DNA of 5,046 nt from Clostridia bacterium (GTDB taxonomy: Bacteria > Bacillota_A > Clostridia > Oscillospirales > CAG-382), in NCBI GenBank assembly GCA_017615235.1, contig JAGAAM010000020.1:1-5046 (forward strand), written 5' to 3'. Positions 1 to 5,046 of this stretch are shown in pieces. The position numbers and the translations under genes are program-made. The notes below the pieces were generated by a model. That model was given only the letters and a program-made list of their open reading frames with translations. It did no database searches and was not told the origin of the DNA. Numbering within the stretch: the first letter of the stretch is position 1; every line of letters starts with the position of its first letter.

Positions 1-730
1 CGACGGATTTCCACCACTGGAAGCTTGCGCTGCCGCCGTTATGCGCGTATTCGCCGAACGAGGAGGTGAGGATTATCGATTTGCCGGTGGCGTAATCGAT
101 CCTGTCGATGGTGTTCGGGCGGATGTAGTAGTTTATGAGAGTTGCGTTATCGGGATCGTAAGCCGTCATTCCGGCGTCCGGAGTGAACAGCTTGACGTAG
201 GAATCGGAATTGAACGACGATTCATACCAGGTCTCGCCGTTGGTCTTGATAAAGCCGTTCACGAGATCGGTATTGTAAAGATACGCCTTATCGCCCACGT
301 GTACGTTGGAGGCGGTGAGGTACATATATGAATTTTTGGTGGGATCGTTGATGTAGTTGATGCCGCCCGAAGCGGAATAGTCGTTGCCGATGCAGACGCC
401 GTAAGCGAATCCCTTTTCGGGGATATTCATATCGCTTTTATCGACGTTGTTGGCGTTGAGGTTCATCGCGGAGATCTTGTAGACCTTCTCCGTGGAATCC
501 CAGTCGAATACGACGACCTTCCACCAGGCAAAGTTGCCGAGCTTGCCTATGCGGTTGTAATTCACGCCGGAAATGACAATCGCCGCGCCTTCATAAGTGT
601 TGGCGACGTTGATGTGGGTGATGGTGAGGCGCTGGTCGTCCGCGCCGTATGCTCCGACTGCGAAAGACAGCGCTCCCAGAATGAAAAGCGCCGTGAGCGC
701 GATCGAAACGATCCGTTTGGTTCTCGTCAT
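1..730 (-). CDS. Exported protein of unknown function, N-terminal part with repeated domain (cut by window edge)
   Basis: I do not recognise this family. The minus-strand frame starts at the ATG at 730-728 and stays open for 243 codons to the left edge, so the C-terminus is missing. The start is supported by an AGGAG at 743-739, 8 nt upstream, and by a good promoter further up. The first residues form a classic Sec signal peptide: basic MTRTKR, a hydrophobic core at residues 7-26, then small residues giving likely cleavage at about 27-30 (VGA or AYG). The mature part is rich in Asn, Tyr, Gly, Ser and Asp with short beta-strand-like stretches and no further membrane segment, so it looks like a secreted or surface protein. 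Residues 36-72 (ITHINVA ... AIVISG ... FAWWKV) resemble residues 207-243 (IDRIDYA ... SIILTS ... FQWWKS), which suggests tandem domains of about 170 residues. A cell-wall anchor, dockerin or catalytic domain could lie beyond the edge. That the gene is real is fairly certain; its function is unknown. Confidence 0.85.
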   Translation of the reverse strand, partial: MTRTKRIVSIALTALFILGALSFAVGAYGADDQRLTITHINVANTYEGAAIVISGVNYNRIGKLGNFAWWKVVVFDWDSTEKVYKISAMNLNANNVDKSDMNIPEKGFAYGVCIGNDYSASGGINYINDPTKNSYMYLTASNVHVGDKAYLYNTDLVNGFIKTNGETWYESSFNSDSYVKLFTPDAGMTAYDPDNATLINYYIRPNTIDRIDYATGKSIILTSSFGEYAHNGGSASFQWWKSV

Positions 731-738
731 TGTTATTG

Positions 739-743
739 CTCCT
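739..743 (-). promoter_or_regulatory. Ribosome binding site of the exported-protein gene
   Basis: On the minus strand the sequence reads AAAAAAGGAGC, followed by AATAACA and the ATG. The AGGAG core is 8 nt from the start codon, which is close to ideal spacing. It fixes the start at 730 and confirms that the leftward frame, not an overlapping plus-strand frame, is the gene. Confidence 0.8.
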
Positions 744-770
744 TTTTTCTGTATTATTAGAATTATGGTA

Positions 771-799
771 ATTATATCATAAAACAAACGCCATTGCAA
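771..799 (-). promoter_or_regulatory. Sigma-A type promoter (extended -10) for the leftward exported-protein gene
   Basis: On the minus strand a perfect TATAAT (776-771) is preceded by TGA, giving an extended -10. A TTGCAA box (799-794, 4 of 6 matches to TTGACA) lies exactly 17 bp upstream. Transcription would begin near 764, leaving a leader of about 33 nt before the ATG at 730. The -35 box lies inside an inverted repeat (783-812), so the promoter may be repressor controlled. Confidence 0.75.
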
Positions 800-812
800 T
801 AGCCCGTTTGTT
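783..812. repeat. Inverted repeat over the leftward promoter, candidate operator
   Basis: AACAAACG at 783-790 is repeated as its exact reverse complement CGTTTGTT at 805-812, with 14 bp between. The spacer contains a second perfect palindrome, ATTGCAAT (793-800), whose centre is 1 bp from that of the outer repeat. The element covers the -35 box and part of the spacer of the leftward promoter, a position where a dimeric repressor would block RNA polymerase. The regulatory role is inferred; in an AT-rich gap an 8-bp repeat can arise by chance. Confidence 0.4.
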
Positions 813-815
813 CAA

Positions 816-841
816 TTTGATGTTTTTGAAAGGGCATCAAA
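816..841. repeat. Short inverted repeat between the divergent promoters
   Basis: TTTGATG at 816-822 and CATCAAA at 835-841 are exact reverse complements separated by 12 bp. The element sits between the two -35 boxes and ends 7 bp before the rightward -35. It could be a protein binding site, but it is short and AT-rich, so chance is a real alternative. Confidence 0.25.
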
Positions 842-847
842 AAAAAG

Positions 848-876
848 TTGCTTTTTATTTTTCGTTGTATTATAAT
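848..876 (+). promoter_or_regulatory. Sigma-A type promoter for the pcrA-DUF1015-valS operon
   Basis: A perfect TATAAT at 871-876 lies 17 bp downstream of TTGCTT at 848-853, a weak -35 that keeps the TTG core. Transcription would start near 883 and give a leader of about 33 nt. That leader has no room for a T-box or riboswitch, so regulation of the downstream valS by uncharged tRNA is not expected from this promoter. It is the only promoter seen ahead of the three rightward genes. Confidence 0.7.
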
Positions 877-897
877 TGAAATATTAAGGATATACCT

Positions 898-902
898 AAG
901 GA
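898..902 (+). promoter_or_regulatory. Weak, distant ribosome binding site of pcrA
   Basis: AAGGA is the best Shine-Dalgarno match before the ATG at 916, but the gap is 13 nt, longer than the usual 5-10. The start itself is still secure: the codon just before the ATG is an in-frame TAA (913-915), and the next in-frame start candidate (TTG, codon 14) has no ribosome binding site. Translation of the helicase may be modest. Confidence 0.5.
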
Positions 903-915
903 CGACGGCGTATAA

Positions 916-3279
916 ATGACTTCTTACAACGACTACAACGAACTGAAAACCGCTTTGCTCGACAAGTATTTCGGGTTCCTCAACCCGGAGCAGCGCAAAG
1001 CCGTTTATACGACCGAAGGGCCTTTGCTCGTCCTGGCGGGAGCCGGAAGCGGCAAGACCACCGTCATAGTCAACCGTATCGCAAACCTTATCCTTTTCGG
1101 ACGCGCTTCGAGCGACGGTTCGGTCCCGGAAAACGCCGGAGAACTTCTGCCGTCGATGCGTTACGCGCTGGAGCACGGCGATTCCGACGCGGTTCGCGAA
1201 ACGCTTAAAAAATGCGCCGTCGATCCGGTGTTCCCCTACCGCATTCTTTGCATAACCTTTACCAACAAGGCGGCGAACGAGTTCCGTGCAAGGCTTTCGT
1301 CGCTGCTCGGCGAGGACGCGGACGACATCTGGGCGGGGACCTTCCACTCGATCTGCGTAAAGATCCTCCGCAGATATATAGACAGGATAGGTTATAAAAA
1401 CGACTTTACCATCTATGACGCCGACGATTCGAAAAGACTCGTCACGAAGATACTCGCCGAACTGAACATCGCCGAGCACGTGATAAGTCCGAAAAACGCC
1501 GTCGCGATGATCTCCCGTGCGAAAGAGAATTGCCGCACTCCGGCTGACGAAGCGGGGCTTTCCTCATCGCGGGACGTACGCGCGCGCAGGTTATGCGAAG
1601 TCTACGAGCATTATCAAAAAGCGCTTCGATCCGCGAACGCGCTCGATTTCGACGACATCATAATGCTTACGATCCGGCTTTTCGAAGACGCGCCCGACGT
1701 GCTTGATAAATGCCGCGAACGCTTTAAATACATACTCGTCGACGAATATCAGGACACCAACCGTTCGCAAAGCCGCCTTGTGGCGCAGCTTGCCGGGAAA
1801 CGCCGCAACGTCTGCGTCGTCGGCGACGACGACCAGTCGATATATTCCTTCCGGGGCGCGGTGATCGACAACATACTCGGATTCGACCTCGAATACCCCG
1901 ACGCGAAGATAATAAGGCTTGAACAGAACTACCGCTCGACCGGCAATATCTTAAAAGCCGCGAACGGCATCATCAAAAACAACGCCGGAAGAAAAGGCAA
2001 GGAATTATGGACCAGCCTTCCCGACGGCGATCCGGTACATATAGTTCGCAGGCTTTCACAGAACGAGGAAGCGGAATTTATCTGCGATACGATCGACAAA
2101 GGCGTCGATTCGGGAAAACGCTATTCCGATTACGCCGTGCTTTACCGTGTGAACGCGATGTCGAACTCGCTCGAAACGGCGTTCGCGAAGAACCGCATAC
2201 CTTACAAGGTCTTCGGCGGACTGAAATTCTTCGAACGGCGCGAGATAAAAGACGTTCTCGCCTACCTTTCGGTTATAACCAACAACACGGACGCCGTGAG
2301 ACTGCGCAGGATCATAAACGTTCCGAAGCGCTCGATCGGCGACGCGACGGTCGAAAAGATCGAAACGCTCGCCTCGCAGCGCGGCGTTCCGGCGTTCGAA
2401 ATAATCAAGGCGTCGGCTTCGATCCCCGAATTGCAGCGCGTATCTTCAAAGCTCCTGCTTTTCGCGGAGCTGATCGAATCGCTTTACGAATACTCGCTCG
2501 TCCACACCGTATCGGAAACGGTATCGCACGTCATCTACGAGACGGGATACGTCGACATGGTCGCCGAGGAGGAAGGCGGCGACGAGCGCGAACAGAACAT
2601 AATGGAGCTTATCTCCTCCGCGAAGCTTTACGAGGAGACCGCCGAGGACAAATCGCTTGCGGCGTTCCTTAACGAGATCGCGCTGGTCAGCGACCTTGAC
2701 GGTTACGACAGCGGCGACGATTACGTGGTGCTGATGACCGTCCACTCCGCGAAAGGGCTTGAATTCGGGAACGTATTCATCCCCGGGTTCGAGGAGGGAC
2801 TTTTCCCGAGTTCGCAATCGCTTTTCGAGGGCGACAAAGGGCTTGAAGAGGAGCGCAGGCTCGCCTACGTCGCGGTGACGAGGGCGAAGCGCAGCCTTTA
2901 CCTTATACACACCGACAACAGGATGCTTTACGGCAGGACCGACGCGCGGCAGATATCGCGCTTCGCTTCCGAGATACCGGAGGGATGCCGCGACAGGATC
3001 GGCGGCGGGAGCGCCCCGTCGCGTTCGGTCTGGGCGGCGGATTATCCGGTCCGGAGCGAAAAGCGGAGCACTTTCTTCGAAAACGTCAGAAACGCCGCGA
3101 AGCCGAATGCGGAAGCCGAATTCATCCCCGAAGGGACGCGGGTGCGCCATCCGATGTTCGGCGAAGGCGGGATCATAAAGGCGACCCCGATGGGCGGCGA
3201 CGTGCTTTACGAGATAGAATTCGACAACGGAAGCACCAAAAGGCTCATGGGCAATTTTGCAAAGCTTAAAAGAATTTAG
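916..3279 (+). CDS. pcrA: ATP-dependent 3'-5' DNA helicase, PcrA/UvrD family
   Basis: This is a complete 787-residue superfamily 1A helicase that unwinds DNA with ATP. In Gram-positive bacteria the family acts in nucleotide-excision repair, rolling-circle replication, RecA filament removal and replication-transcription conflicts. All motifs are present in order: Q motif LNPEQRKAV (22-30), Walker A AGAGSGKTT (41-49), Ia ITFTNKAA (113-120), Ib GTFHS (141-145), II LVDEYQDT (274-281), III VVGDDDQSIYSFRG (301-314), IV LEQNYRST (335-342), IVa around FFERREIKD (438-446), V TVHSAKGLEF (608-617) and VI EEERRLAYVAVTRAK (644-658). The tail (about 738-787, GTRVRHPMFGEGGII ... FAKLKRI) matches the Tudor-like domain that contacts RNA polymerase in PcrA, which favours pcrA over rep. 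An extra stretch of about 40 residues lies between motifs I and Ia (about 60-106). The length is near or slightly above the family's usual 720-760. It is the first gene of the rightward operon. Confidence 0.95.
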   Translation: MTSYNDYNELKTALLDKYFGFLNPEQRKAVYTTEGPLLVLAGAGSGKTTVIVNRIANLILFGRASSDGSVPENAGELLPSMRYALEHGDSDAVRETLKKCAVDPVFPYRILCITFTNKAANEFRARLSSLLGEDADDIWAGTFHSICVKILRRYIDRIGYKNDFTIYDADDSKRLVTKILAELNIAEHVISPKNAVAMISRAKENCRTPADEAGLSSSRDVRARRLCEVYEHYQKALRSANALDFDDIIMLTIRLFEDAPDVLDKCRERFKYILVDEYQDTNRSQSRLVAQLAGKRRNVCVVGDDDQSIYSFRGAVIDNILGFDLEYPDAKIIRLEQNYRSTGNILKAANGIIKNNAGRKGKELWTSLPDGDPVHIVRRLSQNEEAEFICDTIDKGVDSGKRYSDYAVLYRVNAMSNSLETAFAKNRIPYKVFGGLKFFERREIKDVLAYLSVITNNTDAVRLRRIINVPKRSIGDATVEKIETLASQRGVPAFEIIKASASIPELQRVSSKLLLFAELIESLYEYSLVHTVSETVSHVIYETGYVDMVAEEEGGDEREQNIMELISSAKLYEETAEDKSLAAFLNEIALVSDLDGYDSGDDYVVLMTVHSAKGLEFGNVFIPGFEEGLFPSSQSLFEGDKGLEEERRLAYVAVTRAKRSLYLIHTDNRMLYGRTDARQISRFASEIPEGCRDRIGGGSAPSRSVWAADYPVRSEKRSTFFENVRNAAKPNAEAEFIPEGTRVRHPMFGEGGIIKATPMGGDVLYEIEFDNGSTKRLMGNFAKLKRI

Positions 3280-3283
3280 ATCA

Positions 3284-3290
3284 AGAAGGA
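3284..3290 (+). promoter_or_regulatory. Ribosome binding site of the DUF1015 gene
   Basis: AGAAGGA ends 7 nt before the ATG at 3298. It lies wholly in the 18-bp gap after the pcrA stop codon. The gap contains no terminator hairpin or promoter, so the gene is read from the pcrA transcript. Confidence 0.7.
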
Positions 3291-3297
3291 CTTCAAA

Positions 3298-4560
3298 ATG
3301 GCAGAGATCAGACCCATCTATGCGCTTCATTACACCGAAAAAGCGGGGAATATCGCCGATTGCGTATGCCCGCCTTACGATATAATCCCGCCCTCCGAGC
3401 GCGAGGAGCTTATCGCTAAGAACGAATACAACCTCGTCCGTCTCGAACTGCCGGTCGGCGAAGACAGATACGCCGAAGCAGGAAAGCTTCTTGACAAATG
3501 GCTTGACGAAGGGATACTCGTTCAGGACGAAAGACCGTCGCTGTTCGTCTACCGCGAGCTGTTTTCCGTGAACGGGAAAAATTACGTCCTCACCGGCGCG
3601 GTCTGCCGCGTGAAGCTTTGCGATTTTTCGGAAAAGGTCGTGCTACCGCACGAGGAAACGCTTAAAAAGGCGAAAGCCGACCGCTTCGAGCTTATGTGCG
3701 CGACGGGATGCAATTTCTCGTCGGTCTATTCGCTTTACAACGACGACGGAAGCGCCGCGAAGGTGATAAACGCGATCACCGCCGCGGATCCGATATACGA
3801 TTTCACGGATGACGAAAAAGTCACCCACCGCGTATGGAAGACCGGCGACGAAAGTCTTATAAACGATTTTGCGAAAGCGCTTGCCGACAAACAGCTTTTC
3901 ATCGCGGACGGACACCACCGCTACGAGACGGCGCTGAATTACCGCGATCACCTTATAAAAACGAAAGGCTCCGCCGGCGACGCCGACAGCATAATGATGA
4001 CCGTCGTGGCGATGGACGACCCCGGACTGGTCGTATTCCCCACCCACAGGATGATCGTCGATATGCCGGTAAACGAAAAAGAGGTCGCGAAGATCTGCGG
4101 CGACCGGTTCGATTGCCGCAAAGCCGGCGTGAAGGGGATCGAAAAGCTTCTCGCCGCAAACTCGGCCGGACATATATTCGCGCTTTACACCGGCGGCGAC
4201 GAATGCATGGTGATGCGCCTGAAGCCCGAAGCCGAAGGCGAGCTTATCGACGGCCGCAGCGAGGCTTACAGCGATCTCGACGTGAGCGTGCTCCACAAAT
4301 ATATCCTTGAAGAGGCTTTAGGCATCGACAAGGAGAATATGGCGAACCAGGTAAACCTTCGCTATACGAGGTCGCTCGACGAGGCTTTGGAAAGTGTGAA
4401 CGGCGGAAAAGCAACGGCGGCGTTCATAATCAACCCGACGAAGGTATCCCAGATAAAAGCCGTCGCGCTCGCGGGAGACAAAATGCCGCAGAAGAGCACC
4501 TATTTCTATCCGAAGCTCAAAACCGGAATGATAATGAACAGGTTCAAGGAGATAAAGTGA
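3298..4560 (+). CDS. DUF1015 family protein (possible serine-metabolism enzyme)
   Basis: This complete 420-residue protein matches the usual length of DUF1015 (about 400-430) and carries its landmarks: CPPYDII near the N-terminus (24-30), HEETLKKAKADRFEL (118-132), the hallmark FIADGHHRYETAL (201-213), FPTHRMI (247-253) and the C-terminal MPQKSTYFYPKLKTG (396-410). There is no signal peptide or membrane segment, so it should be cytoplasmic. The biochemical role of the family is not settled as far as I know. The DGHHR motif resembles the D-G-x-H-R motif of ParB/sulfiredoxin-fold free-serine kinases (SerK, SbnI). From memory, DUF1015 genes often sit beside serA and serC in Clostridia and Bacteroides, which hints at serine/phosphoserine chemistry. 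No such genes are visible here; the neighbours are pcrA (18 bp upstream) and valS (2 bp downstream or overlapping by 4 bp). The family call is strong and the function tentative. Confidence 0.9.
   Translation: MAEIRPIYALHYTEKAGNIADCVCPPYDIIPPSEREELIAKNEYNLVRLELPVGEDRYAEAGKLLDKWLDEGILVQDERPSLFVYRELFSVNGKNYVLTGAVCRVKLCDFSEKVVLPHEETLKKAKADRFELMCATGCNFSSVYSLYNDDGSAAKVINAITAADPIYDFTDDEKVTHRVWKTGDESLINDFAKALADKQLFIADGHHRYETALNYRDHLIKTKGSAGDADSIMMTVVAMDDPGLVVFPTHRMIVDMPVNEKEVAKICGDRFDCRKAGVKGIEKLLAANSAGHIFALYTGGDECMVMRLKPEAEGELIDGRSEAYSDLDVSVLHKYILEEALGIDKENMANQVNLRYTRSLDEALESVNGGKATAAFIINPTKVSQIKAVALAGDKMPQKSTYFYPKLKTGMIMNRFKEIK
4546..4551 (+). promoter_or_regulatory. Ribosome binding site of valS, inside the end of the DUF1015 gene
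   Basis: AAGGAG lies within the last codons of the DUF1015 gene. It is 5 nt from a GTG at 4557 and 11 nt from the ATG at 4563; both are in the valS frame. The GTG would overlap the upstream stop as GTGA (4557-4560). Either way, valS translation looks coupled to that of the gene before it. Confidence 0.65.
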
Positions 4561-4562
4561 TC

Positions 4563-5046
4563 ATGAAAGAACTTGAGAAAAAATACGATCCCGCCGATTT
4601 CGAGGAACGGCTTTACGCCGAATGGGAATCGAAGGGTTATTTCAAACCGTCCGGAAAGAAGGACGCGCCGATGTTCTCCATCGTCATGCCGCCTCCGAAC
4701 ATAACCGGACAGCTCCATATGGGTCACGCGCTCGACAACACCATGCAGGATATCCTTACCCGCTATAAAAGGATGTGCGGGTACGATACCCTGTGGCTTC
4801 CCGGCACCGACCACGCCTCGATAGCGACCGAAGCGAAGATCGTCGAAGCGATGCGCAAGGAAGGCGTGACGAAAGAACAGATCGGGCGCGAAGGATTCCT
4901 TGAACGCGCCTGGAAATGGAACGACACCTACGGCAACCGCATCTGCGAACAGCTTCGCAAGCTCGGTTCCTCCTGCGACTGGGACAGGAAGCGCTTCACG
5001 CTCGACGACGGCTGTTCCGAAGCCGTGAAAGACGTTTTCGTCAAGC
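4563..5046 (+). CDS. valS: Valyl-tRNA synthetase, N-terminal part (cut by window edge)
   Basis: This class Ia aminoacyl-tRNA synthetase charges tRNA-Val with valine using ATP in the cytoplasm. Only the first 161 codons are in the window; full-length enzymes are about 870-900 residues. The visible part is the start of the Rossmann catalytic domain: KYDPADFEERLYAEWESKGYF (7-27) is the typical ValRS opening, IVMPPPNITG (40-49) leads into the HIGH signature HMGH (52-55), and LWLPGTDHASIAT (77-89) and KLGSSCDWDRKRFTLD (133-148) are characteristic of ValRS rather than IleRS or LeuRS. The start is taken as the ATG at 4563, 2 nt after the DUF1015 stop; a GTG two codons earlier is possible. The KMSKS loop, editing domain insert and anticodon-binding domain lie mostly beyond the edge. 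No T-box leader is seen upstream, so expression probably follows the operon promoter. Confidence 0.95.
   Translation, partial: MKELEKKYDPADFEERLYAEWESKGYFKPSGKKDAPMFSIVMPPPNITGQLHMGHALDNTMQDILTRYKRMCGYDTLWLPGTDHASIATEAKIVEAMRKEGVTKEQIGREGFLERAWKWNDTYGNRICEQLRKLGSSCDWDRKRFTLDDGCSEAVKDVFVK

Noticed and set aside
41..782. Two short plus-strand open frames (41-331 and 597-782) opposite the exported-protein gene
   Set aside because: They are antisense to a frame with a signal peptide, AGGAG site and promoter. The second crosses that gene's start and promoter. Neither has a recognisable product.
842..856. A-run/T-run hairpin AAAAAG-TTG-CTTTTT as a possible terminator
   Set aside because: The stem has a single G-C pair and a 3-nt loop. 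It lies between divergent genes where no transcript needs ending, and it overlaps the rightward -35 box.
877..915. A T-box or riboswitch ahead of the operon carrying valS
   Set aside because: The leader between the predicted transcription start and the pcrA ATG is only about 33 nt, and no leader space exists before valS itself.
772..1479. Long minus-strand open frame antisense to the start of the helicase gene
   Set aside because: Its translation has no recognisable domain, it overlaps intact helicase motifs (Q motif, Walker A, Ia, Ib), and its 3' end runs through the leftward promoter. It is a product of GC-rich codon use on the other strand.
2446..3330. A 294-residue minus-strand open frame antisense to the helicase C-terminal half
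   Set aside because: It has an Arg/Val/His-rich composition typical of a shadow frame. It covers motifs V and VI and the Tudor-like tail of pcrA plus the ribosome binding site of the next gene, and has no promoter or good start of its own.
3643..4296. Minus-strand open frame antisense to the DUF1015 gene
   Set aside because: Shadow frame opposite the conserved DGHHR region, with no family resemblance and no ribosome binding site noticed.

Overview
The window looks like chromosomal DNA from an uncultured, fairly GC-rich member of the Clostridia (Bacillota), plausibly near Oscillospiraceae/Christensenellales. This is inferred from the PcrA-type helicase with its Tudor-like C-terminus, a Clostridia-style ValRS N-terminus, strong AGGAG ribosome binding sites, and a near-consensus sigma-A promoter in a sharply AT-rich intergenic gap. 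No database search was possible, so the taxonomy is an inference.

Layout: (1) 1-730, minus strand: the N-terminal 243 codons of an exported protein that runs off the left edge. It has a clear signal peptide and what appears to be the start of a second copy of its own first domain. (2) 731-915: a 185-bp AT-rich divergent promoter region. It holds one extended -10 promoter firing left, one promoter firing right, and two short inverted repeats between and over them. (3) 916-3279, plus strand: a complete PcrA/UvrD superfamily 1 DNA helicase with all motifs intact and an extra segment of about 40 residues between motifs I and Ia. (4) 3298-4560, plus: a complete DUF1015-family protein with the DGHHR signature. 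(5) 4563 to the right edge, plus: the N-terminal 161 codons of valyl-tRNA synthetase.

The three rightward genes are spaced by 18 bp and 2 bp (or a 4-bp overlap), with no visible terminator between them. They probably form one operon driven from the promoter at 848-876. Their jobs are DNA repair/transcription-conflict helicase, unknown (possibly serine/phosphoserine-linked) enzyme, and tRNA charging, so the link is more likely shared housekeeping expression than one pathway. The leftward gene is a separate transcription unit. No RNA gene, CRISPR array, mobile element or prophage feature was seen. The window is mostly ordinary core genome. The points most worth a second look are the duplicated domain in the exported protein, the inverted repeat over its promoter, the helicase insertion, and the uncharacterised DUF1015 gene.
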